Shown: positions 9,001-18,000, counted from the first letter of the stretch. The stretch: DNA of 29,105 nt from Flavobacteriaceae bacterium UBA980 (GCA_002292265.1 DBBQ01000060.1:1-29105), one strand, 5' to 3'. Made by a program: numbers and translations. Notes: generated from the sequence alone by a model not told the origin.

Positions 9001-9457
9001 TTTTAAAATATTCCTCAAATTCACCGATCTTAAGACCTCTATAATAATTACCACACATTTTAAGTTTTCCATTTTCAAAAAATTCTTCATGACTCCCATT
9101 TTTCATGTTGTTTTCATAATATGATATTTGAAATATAGAACCAGTTATATAATACGCTTCAAATTTTTTCACCATTACTCCATTTTCAAAAAATGCTTTT
9201 GTTTCCACATTTCCATTTTTAAAGTATTGGTAAACATAACCATCTATAATTCCATTATTAATATTCATTTTCATTTTTACAATACCATTATCATAAAACT
9301 CATATAGTACACCGGAGTATGGTTTAGATTTTTTCTCAAAAAACATCTTATCATCCTTAATATTTATTTTAATTTGATTTAAAGTTGTTTTTTTATCAAC
9401 ACAAGAATAAATAAGAATTAATGAAATTATTAAAATAGAAATCCTGAGTTTTAACAT
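8972..9457 (-). CDS. YwqK-family (MORN-repeat-like) lipoprotein
   Basis: The product has 161 residues with a type II signal peptide (ISILIISLILIYSC, Cys19 as lipidation site). The mature protein holds about four to five repeats of the form F/Y-x-N-G-x-x-x-x-x-x-x-x-x-G: YEFYDNGIVKM, YQYFKNGNVETK, YYITGSIFQIS, EEFFENGKLKM, EEYFKSGGK. Proteins with this repeat are annotated as the YwqK family, named after a B. subtilis protein encoded near a polymorphic-toxin locus; in Bacteroidota they are common lipoproteins whose role is mostly unproven. No toxin gene is recognisable next to it. The start lies 11 nt after the stop of the M28 peptidase gene, so co-transcription is possible. Base composition is much more AT-rich than that of the peptidase gene. 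Confidence 0.8.
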   Translation of the reverse strand: MLKLRISILIISLILIYSCVDKKTTLNQIKINIKDDKMFFEKKSKPYSGVLYEFYDNGIVKMKMNINNGIIDGYVYQYFKNGNVETKAFFENGVMVKKFEAYYITGSIFQISYYENNMKNGSHEEFFENGKLKMCGNYYRGLKIGEFEEYFKSGGKAIYNY

Positions 9458-9468
9458 TAATTAATCTT

Positions 9469-10809
9469 TTAATCTCTAAAAATTTTATTGGGAAATACGA
9501 CGGGGCTTTCATAGCCGTTTTTTCCTACCGTAGCCACACCAAAAAAGAAGTTGTCAATAACAATTCCTTCTAGGGTAGTTTCAGATACATCCCCTACAAA
9601 ACGACAATGATCCCATGTAGGAGAGGTGGTATCGCGCCAATAGATTTTATAGCCCGCAATATTGGGGTCAGTTACTTTTTCCCAATGGAATTTTACTGAA
9701 GCTTGAACAATTCCTCCGATAGAAAGCTTTTTTAGGGCAGGGGGTGCCCAAGCCAAACTAGCGAGGTTGATCGCATTTACTGCCGTTAGTTTTTTTGCGT
9801 ATTCAAAGTCAACTCCTTCGATTACATCGCCATAAGCAATTCCGTTTTCTACACGGATATCTTGGTGTTGCATCACATAATTTTCATGTGCTTCCATTAT
9901 ACGAATCCCCGCATAGCCCACATCATTAAATGGACGGTGGTGTCCCCCTCGACCAAAACGATCCAAACGATAAATCATCATTGGGTTCATTTCCGGCATA
10001 AACTCAGTTACAGTTTTATGGACGTAACGTGCCAGCTGCCGAGAGATTCCATCCACTTCACCTCCATAAAATCGACGTGCATTGCGTTGGAGTTCCGTTT
10101 CGTTTGCCGGGACAGGTTCGGAAAAAATCCGAAAAGTTCTGTTATCGATTACGCCATCCACCCCTCTGATGTTCCCTATCATATCGTTGTTTAAAATCCC
10201 GATGATTTCCCAACCTTGCTCTTGAGCATAAGCTGCAAGACCCTTGCCTCCAAAAAGACCTTGTTCTTCACCAGCTAGACCTACATAAATGATGCTGTTT
10301 TCAAAAGTGTAATTTGACAAAACACGAGCTGATTCTATCGTACCTGCCATACCACTGGCATTATCATTAGCTCCAGGAGAATCCTCTGTATAATTTGTAG
10401 GATCTGAAATTCTCGAATCTATATCCCCACTCATAATGATGAATCGGTTGGGATGGGTTTTCCCGCGTTGGAGGGCCACTATATTGTTGATCCAAACGGG
10501 TTTTACAATTCGGTCTCCATCTTTCGGAGTAAAATAATTCTTTTGCTCAAAAACCTTTAGGCAATTGTTACAGTCTTTGGAAATGCTTTCAAATTCAGAT
10601 ATAATCCACCTCCGAGCGGCACCAATTCCCCTTGAAGACGAAAGGGTATCACTTAGGGTATGGCGTGTACCAAAATCAACGAGCGTCTGGATGTCGTTTT
10701 CTAGTCGTTCGCTAGAAACACCTTCGATAATAGTATAGAGGGTTTGTTTTTCTTGGGCTTGAGTCAGTGTCATGCTTAAAAAGACAAAAACAGGGAGTAA
10801 CTTTTTCAT
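9469..10809 (-). CDS. Secreted M28 family metallopeptidase
   Basis: I chose the ATG at 10809 (446 residues) rather than the upstream TTG at 10827, because it places a clean signal peptide (MKKLLPVFVFLSMTLTQAQ) at the N-terminus. The M28 zinc-peptidase fold is shown by SGDIDSR (about residues 127-133), PGANDNASG with bridging Asp149, GEEQGLFGG with Glu181/182 (general base and metal ligand), NNDMIG with Asp209, and RGGHHRPF with His290/291. The first metal ligand, usually His in S/A-G-H-x-D-S, is Asp129 here. A CNNC pair (about 80-83) may form a disulfide. The last 90 residues look like a fibronectin type III-like domain (VKFHWEKV, IAGYKIYWRD, FGVATVGKNG). It probably acts as an exported aminopeptidase or carboxypeptidase; the substrate is unknown. 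A terminator lies directly upstream, and I see no clear promoter. Confidence 0.88.
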   Translation of the reverse strand: MKKLLPVFVFLSMTLTQAQEKQTLYTIIEGVSSERLENDIQTLVDFGTRHTLSDTLSSSRGIGAARRWIISEFESISKDCNNCLKVFEQKNYFTPKDGDRIVKPVWINNIVALQRGKTHPNRFIIMSGDIDSRISDPTNYTEDSPGANDNASGMAGTIESARVLSNYTFENSIIYVGLAGEEQGLFGGKGLAAYAQEQGWEIIGILNNDMIGNIRGVDGVIDNRTFRIFSEPVPANETELQRNARRFYGGEVDGISRQLARYVHKTVTEFMPEMNPMMIYRLDRFGRGGHHRPFNDVGYAGIRIMEAHENYVMQHQDIRVENGIAYGDVIEGVDFEYAKKLTAVNAINLASLAWAPPALKKLSIGGIVQASVKFHWEKVTDPNIAGYKIYWRDTTSPTWDHCRFVGDVSETTLEGIVIDNFFFGVATVGKNGYESPVVFPNKIFRD

Positions 10810-10833
10810 AAATTTATTTTTGGTCAAAGTACT

Positions 10834-10860
10834 AAAAAAACCGACACTGTAAAGTGTCGG
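10834..10860 (-). terminator. Rho-independent terminator after the acyl-CoA dehydrogenase gene
   Basis: A perfect 8-bp stem (CCGACACT at 10841-10848 and AGTGTCGG at 10853-10860, loop of 4) is followed on the minus strand by seven T (A tract 10834-10840 on plus). It lies 27 nt past the dehydrogenase stop. It also sits only 24 nt before the M28 peptidase start. Confidence 0.85.
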
Positions 10861-10886
10861 TTTTCGAAATGTATTCTAGATCATTC

Positions 10887-12686
10887 TTACAAAAAATACG
10901 AATTTTCTGAAATAAAACGGTCTGCTATTTCAGTCTTAACATCAACTATATTAGGGTAATCTGAATACGAACAGCTTTTAGATACTACCTCCAAGAGTTG
11001 TCTTTGTTCTGCTCCTTTAGTAATACTTAAAATGACTTCTTTTGCTTTCTTAAGAACAATGTCATGCGCTTCATAAACATAATGTTGTACCAACGCTTGT
11101 TGAGTTTTTTGAGCTTCTGCTCCCTCGCGTTCACAATTTTTCAACGTTCTCAATAGGACTGATTCTGAAAAATAGATTTCAATGAGAATATCAGACAGAG
11201 AAAGAAGTACCTGCTGGTGGTCTTCCAGTTCGGTACCGTATTTCTGTACCGCATTTCCTGTGAGCATTAAGAACAATTGTTTGAAGTTGTGAATCAAGTT
11301 TTGCTCTTCAGTTAAAATAGTCCCTGAAGCATTTTTTGGGGATTCATTTGCGCCGAGCTCAGCTACGGCTTGCATCACTGCTGCCATTAAATCAATTTGG
11401 CCTTTCATTCCTTTTTTGAGTAACATCCCAACAGAAAGCATACGATTGATTTCATTGGTTCCTTCATAAATTCTCCCAATTCGGGCATCCCTCCAAGCAG
11501 ATTCCATGGGGGTGTCTGCTGAGAATCCCATACCTCCAAAAATTTGGATGCCTTCATCAGCACAATTTTGGACATCTTCAGAAGCACCTACTTTTATAAT
11601 AGAACACTCTACCGCAAAATCCTCTACTCCCTTCAGTTCTGCCTCTTGATGTGACATCCCTTGGGAGACAAAATATTGGATACGGTCTTCGATCTCTTTA
11701 GCAGCACGATAACAAGCGGATTCCCCTGCATAACAGGAGCTTGCCATTCGAGCTATTTTTTCTTTGATAGCTCCGAACTGTGAGATTGGAGTTTTAAATT
11801 GAACTCGTTCGTTAGCGTATTTTATGGCTTCTGTGGTTACTCTTCGTTGGGCATCCAAACAGGCAACTCCTAGTTTCACTCTGCCTACATTTAAGGCATT
11901 CATGGCAATTTTAAATCCGCCACCTCGTTCACCGAGCATGTTTTCTACAGGAACTTGAGTTTCGTTAAAAAATACCTGTCGGGTAGAGGAGGCGTGGATT
12001 CCAAGTTTATTTTCCTCTTCTCCCAGTCCAATTCCGTTTTCGGGCTCGTTGGGTACGATAAATCCAGTAATGTTTTTGTCGTCTTCTATCCGGGCAAAGA
12101 CAATCATTAATGAGGCAAAGCCTGCATTAGAAATCCACATCTTCTGGCCCGAAATTTTATAATGGGTTCCATCTTCGGAAACAACCGCTTTGGTCTTTCC
12201 GGAATTGGCATCAGAACCCGCACCGGGCTCAGTCAAACAGTAGGAACCAAACCACTCTCCAGAACCTAATTTAGGTAAGTATTTTTGTTTTTGTTCTTCT
12301 GTACCGTACAGGGTGATAGGGAGAGTTCCAATTCCCGTATGCGCTCCAAAGGCCGTAGAAAACGAACCCGTGGCACCAGAAATATAATCACAAACTAACA
12401 TGGAGGAAACAAAACCCATTCCTAGACCTCCATACGCTTCAGGCACAGAAACACTTAAGAATCCAAGACTCCCAGCTTGTTCCATTAAAGATTTTGTAAG
12501 TCCATAATCCTTTTTTTCAAATCGTTCTTTTTGAGGCCAAACCTCACGATCTATAAATTCTTTTACGGCAGCTTTCATCATTTGCTGCTCTTCATTAAAA
12601 TCTTCTGGAGTAAAAATCTCCTGATTGAGATGGTTTTGAATGATAAAAGCGCCGCCGCTTCCTTTTTTGTTTTCTGTAGCTTCCAT
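10887..12686 (-). CDS. Acyl-CoA dehydrogenase, VLCAD-like with C-terminal extension
   Basis: The product has 599 residues, longer than short/medium-chain dehydrogenases (about 380) and like VLCAD/ACAD9-type enzymes. It carries the FAD and substrate-binding motifs YCLTEPGAGSDA (149-160) and GQKMWISNAGFA (180-191), and the C-terminal signature GRIYEGTNEINR with the predicted catalytic base Glu408, in the position used by the MCAD/VLCAD group. Residues after about 425 form an extra helical domain. It catalyses the first, FAD-linked oxidation step of fatty acid beta-oxidation in the cytoplasm or at the inner membrane, passing electrons to ETF. The gene starts 12 nt after the MarR stop, so the two form an operon, and a hairpin terminator follows. 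In related flavobacteria, as I recall, this gene follows a hydratase/dehydrogenase and a thiolase; these are absent here. Confidence 0.93.
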   Translation of the reverse strand: MEATENKKGSGGAFIIQNHLNQEIFTPEDFNEEQQMMKAAVKEFIDREVWPQKERFEKKDYGLTKSLMEQAGSLGFLSVSVPEAYGGLGMGFVSSMLVCDYISGATGSFSTAFGAHTGIGTLPITLYGTEEQKQKYLPKLGSGEWFGSYCLTEPGAGSDANSGKTKAVVSEDGTHYKISGQKMWISNAGFASLMIVFARIEDDKNITGFIVPNEPENGIGLGEEENKLGIHASSTRQVFFNETQVPVENMLGERGGGFKIAMNALNVGRVKLGVACLDAQRRVTTEAIKYANERVQFKTPISQFGAIKEKIARMASSCYAGESACYRAAKEIEDRIQYFVSQGMSHQEAELKGVEDFAVECSIIKVGASEDVQNCADEGIQIFGGMGFSADTPMESAWRDARIGRIYEGTNEINRMLSVGMLLKKGMKGQIDLMAAVMQAVAELGANESPKNASGTILTEEQNLIHNFKQLFLMLTGNAVQKYGTELEDHQQVLLSLSDILIEIYFSESVLLRTLKNCEREGAEAQKTQQALVQHYVYEAHDIVLKKAKEVILSITKGAEQRQLLEVVSKSCSYSDYPNIVDVKTEIADRFISENSYFL

Positions 12687-12698
12687 AATTATGTAGTT

Positions 12699-13139
12699 TT
12701 AAAGTTGGGGTTGAAAATGTTCAAATTCGTTTGCTTTTTCTTTAATATACTGCATTACTTCAAAAAAATGTTGAATTTTTTTTTTGCTTATGCTTTTTTC
12801 GATCTCCTGGTTAAAGTGGAGTACAACAGACTTAGAATCTTCCCGTTTTGCAACTCCAAATTCTGTGAGATGAATTAGTACACTCCTTCCGTCGTTTGGA
12901 TGTTGTGTGCGGTAGATTAAATTGCGTTCTTCCATGGTATTGAGTAAGCGAGAAAGGCTGGTGGGTTCCATGCCCATTTTTGGCCCTAGTGTGGTAGAAG
13001 GAGTGCCCTCAGCATCAATGCTCAAAAGTGCAAATCCCGTTGCCATAGTCGAATCAAATTTACTCGCTTCTTTGTTGTACATTTTACTTACCATTTGCCA
13101 TGTGGAACGCAAGGCACTGTCAAAAGTTTCTTGTTTCAT
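12699..13139 (-). CDS. MarR family transcriptional regulator
   Basis: The product has 146 residues, normal for MarR. The winged helix spans about residues 33-98: TLGPKMGMEPTSLSRLLNTMEERNLI contains the helix-turn-helix with recognition helix at about 58-70, and RTQHPNDGRSVLIHLTEFG is the beta-wing with the characteristic D-x-R. N- and C-terminal helices would form the dimer. A 26-bp palindrome lies 18-43 bp upstream of its start, and the gene is followed after 12 nt by an acyl-CoA dehydrogenase gene, so the protein is probably an autorepressor of a fatty-acid degradation operon, released by an acyl-CoA or fatty acid. The ligand is inferred from context only. The -7 promoter element lies so close to the ATG that the transcript may be leaderless. 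Confidence 0.92.
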   Translation of the reverse strand: MKQETFDSALRSTWQMVSKMYNKEASKFDSTMATGFALLSIDAEGTPSTTLGPKMGMEPTSLSRLLNTMEERNLIYRTQHPNDGRSVLIHLTEFGVAKREDSKSVVLHFNQEIEKSISKKKIQHFFEVMQYIKEKANEFEHFQPQL

Positions 13140-13144
13140 TGATT

Positions 13145-13152
13145 CAAATATA
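13145..13152 (-). promoter_or_regulatory. Promoter -7 element of the marR operon
   Basis: On the minus strand this reads TATATTTG, an exact match to the Bacteroidota -7 consensus TAnnTTTG. Its 3' end is 5 nt before the A of the marR ATG, which puts the transcript start at or next to the start codon. No TTG -33 match is visible at the usual spacing; that region is occupied by the palindrome. Confidence 0.55.
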
Positions 13153-13156
13153 ATAT

Positions 13157-13182
13157 ATTTTATTATGCATGCATAGTAAAAT
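13157..13182. promoter_or_regulatory. 26-bp palindromic operator, probable MarR binding site
   Basis: This inverted repeat is centred between 13169 and 13170 (core ATGCATGCAT); 12 of 13 base pairs match, the one mismatch being 13163/13176. Each arm reads ATTTTA-y-TATGC towards the centre. It has the size and symmetry of MarR-family operators and overlaps the expected -33 region of the marR promoter, as expected for a repressor site. Confidence 0.75.
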
Positions 13183-13185
13183 GAT

Positions 13186-13215
13186 AAAAAAATGGCTCAC
13201 ATTTTTATGTGAGCC
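13186..13215 (-). terminator. Rho-independent terminator after the acyl-CoA ligase gene
   Basis: A perfect 9-bp stem (GGCTCACAT at 13194-13202 and ATGTGAGCC at 13207-13215, loop TTTT on plus) is followed on the minus strand by ATTTTTTT (13193-13186). It lies 11 nt past the ligase stop and separates the ligase transcript from the marR operon. Confidence 0.88.
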
Positions 13216-13225
13216 GTCATAAGGT

Positions 13226-14992
13226 TTAACTGTACATCTGTTCAATAAGTGCATCATATTTTTCGGCAACCACTTTTCTTTTCAGTTTCATAGTGGGCGT
13301 CAAATGTCCCTCATCTATAGACCACTCTTCCGGAGTCAGTTCTATTTTTTTGACCTGTTCCCAAGAGCCAAAATATTGGTTGTAGTGTTCCACTTCTTTT
13401 TCTATGGCTTCTTTGAGAAGTGGTTCCTGTGCCGCTTGGGCCAATGAATCACATACAATACCTTTTTCTTTAAGCCATTGTGTCACATGATCTACGTTGG
13501 GTTGAATTACTGCGGTAGGCATTTTTCTTCCGGAACCTACGACCATAATTTGCTCTATAAACAAGGATTGCTTCATCTGGTTTTCTATGACTTGTGGAGC
13601 AATGTATTTCCCTCCAGAGGTTTTGAACATTTCTTTTTTTCTATCCGTAATTTTCAAAAATCCTTCAGAATCAAGTTCCCCGATATCTCCGGTGTGAAAA
13701 AACTCTCCCGTCATCACCTCCTGGGTCATCTTTTCTTCTTTGTAGTAGCCCATCATTACGTTAGGTCCTTTGCACAAAATTTCCCCGTCTTCAGCAATTT
13801 TCACTTCTACCCCGTCAATAACTTTCCCCACTGTATCGATTTTAAACTGGTCTTGTCTCATGTCATTTACCGAGATTACAGGTGAAGTCTCTGTTAGTCC
13901 ATATCCTTCTACAAGTGTCATTCCTGCTGCTGTAAATACGCGTGCCAAACGCGGTTGCAAAGCAGCACTTCCCGATGCGATGAGTTCCAAGTTCCCACCT
14001 AGGGCTTCTTGCCATTTGGAAAGAATGAGTTTACGCGCAATTTTTAACTTGAATTCATACCACGCACCATTTTGACCGTAGGGCTCGTATTGAAGTCCAA
14101 TATCTACTGCCCAATAAAAGAGTGATTTCTTAATCCCTGAGAGTTCTGCGCCTCGGGCGTAAATTTTATCGTAAACCTTTTCCAATAATCGGGGAACGGC
14201 AGTCATCACATTGGGTTTAATCTCTTTTAAATTATCGCCTATTGTATCAATCGATTCTGCAAAATATACAGAAACGCTGTTGTACATATAAATGTATAAA
14301 ATGACCCGTTCAAAAATATGGCAGATGGGCAGAAAACTCAGTGCAGTCGCTTCGCCTATAGTAAGAGGTAGTCTTTTGGAACTCGAAATGACATTCGATA
14401 CCACGTTGTCGTGGCTTAGCATAACGCCTTTTGGCACCCCAGTTGTTCCAGAGGTATAAATGATTGTAGCAAGTTCCTCAGGCTTAACGCGATCCCGCAT
14501 TTGGGCAACTGTATTATCGTGATCCGTATTTGCTCCTTCGTCTAAAAGTTCGGACCAATGAGCGCAGCCTTTGATTTGGTCAAAACTGTATATTTTTTTT
14601 AACGACTCAACATTTTTTTGAATGGCTTTTACCTTGTCATATACCTCTTGGTCAGAAACAAAGCAGTAGAGGCTCTCCGAGTGATTCAGAATGTACTCGT
14701 AGTCTGTTGCTGATATAGTAGGGTAAATTGGAATATTCACAGCCCCTAATGTCAAAAGGCCCACATCCATGATGCTCCATTCGGTCCGGTTGTTTGAAGA
14801 AATCATTGCGATTTTGTCTCCTGCCTTGATTCCCATTCCAACTAAGGCACGACTGATGGCCCGCGATTGATTGAGAAATTCAGTTGAGGAAACACTTTCC
14901 CATGTTCCGTTGTATTTTGTGGTAAAAGCTTTTTCTAGTGGGGCATGCTCTTTTTGATATTCAATAAATTCAAATAATCTTGTCGGTGTCAT
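13226..14992 (-). CDS. Long-chain fatty acid--CoA ligase (AMP-binding)
   Basis: The product has 588 residues. Motifs of the adenylate-forming family are in order: the P-loop-like YTSGTTGVPKGVMLSH (about 179-194), the adenine-binding GYGLTETSP, and FHTGDIGELDSEGFLKITDRKKEMFKTSGGKY with the hinge and C-terminal lysine region. The length and the DRKKEMFKTSGGKYIAPQVIEN motif fit the long-chain (LC-FACS/FAA1-like) group rather than acetyl-CoA synthetase. It activates free fatty acids to acyl-CoA with ATP, feeding beta-oxidation or phospholipid synthesis, and is probably peripherally membrane-bound. It lies upstream of the marR-dehydrogenase operon in the same direction but ends in its own strong terminator. 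No copy of the MarR palindrome is evident before it. Confidence 0.93.
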   Translation of the reverse strand: MTPTRLFEFIEYQKEHAPLEKAFTTKYNGTWESVSSTEFLNQSRAISRALVGMGIKAGDKIAMISSNNRTEWSIMDVGLLTLGAVNIPIYPTISATDYEYILNHSESLYCFVSDQEVYDKVKAIQKNVESLKKIYSFDQIKGCAHWSELLDEGANTDHDNTVAQMRDRVKPEELATIIYTSGTTGVPKGVMLSHDNVVSNVISSSKRLPLTIGEATALSFLPICHIFERVILYIYMYNSVSVYFAESIDTIGDNLKEIKPNVMTAVPRLLEKVYDKIYARGAELSGIKKSLFYWAVDIGLQYEPYGQNGAWYEFKLKIARKLILSKWQEALGGNLELIASGSAALQPRLARVFTAAGMTLVEGYGLTETSPVISVNDMRQDQFKIDTVGKVIDGVEVKIAEDGEILCKGPNVMMGYYKEEKMTQEVMTGEFFHTGDIGELDSEGFLKITDRKKEMFKTSGGKYIAPQVIENQMKQSLFIEQIMVVGSGRKMPTAVIQPNVDHVTQWLKEKGIVCDSLAQAAQEPLLKEAIEKEVEHYNQYFGSWEQVKKIELTPEEWSIDEGHLTPTMKLKRKVVAEKYDALIEQMYS

Positions 14993-15043
14993 TTATTCAT
15001 TTTACTGCAAAATAGGAAATATTTTGAAGTAAAAGAAAAAGAT

Positions 15044-18000
15044 TTATATGACGCTATTTTCCAGCCACCCATAGGCATTTTCAAAAGCGAGGGTCCAAGG
15101 ACTTACCTCATCTTCTCGTTGGGCAGGATAGTGTGCCCAATTCCAAGGAAATGTGGAGCGCTCCAAATGCGGCATCATCACCAAGTGTCTTCCGTCTGAA
15201 CTGGTCAGCATGGCAGCATTATAGTCGGATCCGTTCGGATTGGAAGGATAGTCATGGTATAAGTATTTGGCAGGGATTTGATAGTGGTTTTTGCTTTGTG
15301 GAAAAGAAAATTTTCCTTCCCCATGGGCTGCCCAAATACCCAACGTACTTCCTTCAAGCCCTTGTAGCATAATGGAGCTGCTGGTTTTTATCGTAACTGC
15401 GGTAAAAATACATTCAAATTTACCCGAATCGTTGTGTAGCATTCTAGGTTGGGGTTGGTCTGGGGGAGTTAATAATCCCAGCTCTACGAACAATTGACAA
15501 CCGTTACAGACGCCTAAAGAGAGTGTGTCAGTGCGTTGAAAGAAATTTTCAAGGGCTTTTTTGGCCTTGGGGTTGTATTTAAAAGCCCCTGCCCAACCTT
15601 TAGCTGAACCCAGTACATCGGAATTGGAAAAACCTCCTACGGCTACCAAAAGGCGAATGTCCTCTAGCGTTTCTCTTCCTTCAATAAGATCGGTCATGTG
15701 TACATCGCGAACCTCAAAACCGCTGAGGTCCATCATATAGGCCATCTCACGTTCGGAGTTGCTCCCTTTTTCTCGGATCACAGCAGCTTTAATTCGATTT
15801 GATTTTGGGACTGGTTTTTTACCATCAAAATGGTCTGGAAATTGGAATTTGAGGGGTTGTTTGACAATGTTTTCCGAACGAATTGCTGCTAAATCTGCTC
15901 GAGTTTGCTGGGCTTCCAATCGGGTCGATGTGGCCATCCAGGTCTTCCTCATTTCAGTAATCGAAAAATGCAAAGAACCGATTATTAACTCGTTTTGATT
16001 TGTAACCGATCCGATTTTCAGTGCGCGAACTCCCACTTTTATGAAAGAAGCGGTCAAATCTTCTGTGGATTGTAGGACGACACCTACTTTTTCAGAAAAT
16101 AAAATCTTTACAAGATCGGTTTCCTTTAGTCCACTAAAGTCGAGCTGCATGCCTATCGAGGTAGAAGGAAAGCAAAGTTCTAGCAAGGTGGTAATCAGTC
16201 CTCCGGAACCAATGTCGTGTCCAGAAGTTATTTTGCCGGCAGTAATGTGATCTTGAATTGCGTTGAAGGCTGTTTTAAAATAGGCAGCATCTTGAACACA
16301 GGGCGTCTCTGTCCCAATTCGGTCTTGACTTTGGGCAAAAGAAGACCCTCCAAGGTGAAAGGAGTCTTGAGCAAAGTCGATATAATAAAAATCTCCTCCA
16401 TTCCACCGAGCTACGGGGGTAATAATTTGGTTTACATCTTTACACTGCCCAGCAGCAGAGATAATGACCGTCCCTGGGGCAAGCACATCCCCGTCAGGAT
16501 ATTTTTGCTTCATGGAAAGGGAGTCTTTTCCTGTGGGAATATTTATTCCTAATGCAATTGCAAAGTCGGAGCACTCTTGTACCGCTTCGAAAAGACGTGC
16601 ATCTTCCCCAGGATTATTACAAGGCCACATCCAGTTTGCGGACAAGGAGACACTTTCCAGGCCTTTTTCTAGGGGCGCAAAAACAATATTAGTAAGGGCT
16701 TCTGCAATGGCCGTATTACTTCCTTTTTTAGGATCAATCAATGCACTTACTGGGGCGTGTCCTATAGAGGTTGCAATTCCTTTCTGTCCTGTGTAATCAA
16801 GTGCCGTGACCCCACAATTACTGAGGGGTAAATGAAGCTCGCCGACACCTTGTTGCTGGGCAACCCGACCCGTGACACAACGATCCACTTTATTTGTCAA
16901 CCAATCTTTACAGGCTACAGCTTCCAATTGAAGAACCTGTTTGATGTAGTTAGGAAGTTCGTTTTGATCGTAGTTTATTTCTTTATACCTCCGCGGAATG
17001 GAAACATCATTCATAATTGTTTTTGGCGAACTGCCAAAAAGAGATGAAAGACCTAAATCAACTGGGGTTTTATTGCTTTTTTTGGAGTGAAAGGAAAAGT
17101 GTTGATCCTCTGTGACTTCTCCAACAATATAAAAAGGGGCACATTCGCGTTTGGCGATTTTTTCTAAAAAGGAAGCGTCTTTAGGTGCCAAGATAAGTCC
17201 CATGCGCTCTTGAGATTCATTTCCAATGATTTCTTTGGCGGATAGGGTAGGATCGCCTAGGGGAAGCGCATCAATTTGAATAGAACCTCCTGTGTCTTCT
17301 ACCAATTCAGACAAACAGTTTAGATGTCCACCTGCACCATGATCGTGGATAGAAATGATTGGATTTTCACTGTGTTCTACTAAGGCACGGATGGCGTTGG
17401 CAACGCGTTTTTGCATTTCAGGATTGGAGCGCTGTACGGCATTGAGTTCAATTGCGCTGCCAAAGGCTCCTGTGTCTGCAGAGGATACTGCTGCACCTCC
17501 CATTCCGATTCGATAATTATCACCCCCCAAAATGATGATTTGATCTCCTTTTTTCGGCGTGCCTTTTTGAGCTTGCTCTTTTTTTCCAAACCCAATTCCA
17601 CCTGCTAACATGATCACCTTATCAAAGCCGAAACGCTGATCATTTTCTTGATGTTCGAAAGTTAAAACGGATCCTGCGATTAGCGGCTGCCCAAATTTAT
17701 TTCCAAAATCTGATGCTCCATTCGAAGCTTTGATCAAAATATCTATGGGGGTTTGATACAGCCATTTGCGCTCTGGGAAAGAACTGTTTTTTCGATCTTC
17801 TTGGACACGAGAATAAGGGGTCATATAAACTGCTGTCCCAGCTAGGGGTAGAGATCCTTTTCCTCCAGCTAATCGGTCTCTGATTTCTCCTCCCGATCCT
17901 GTAGCAGCTCCGTTAAAAGGCTCTACCGTGGTCGGGAAGTTATGCGTTTCCGCTTTTAGAGAAAGGACACTTTCGATGGTTTTTTTGTTAAAACTACTGG

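Noticed and set aside
9001..9099. Longer form of the second small lipoprotein starting at ATG 9099
   Set aside because: The extra 33 residues lack signal-peptide character and overlap most of the end of the preceding gene; the GTG at 9000 places the lipobox correctly.
8617..9457. One lipoprotein gene broken by a frameshift
   Set aside because: The downstream frame carries its own lipobox signal sequence and the upstream one ends in complete repeats, so these are two genes.
9862..10194. Plus-strand frame of 110 codons within the M28 peptidase gene
   Set aside because: It is antisense to conserved metallopeptidase motifs and has no domain signature.
12531..12878. Plus-strand frame of 115 codons rich in Phe across the ACAD/marR junction
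   Set aside because: It is antisense to two well supported genes, with low-complexity composition from reverse-strand AT codons.
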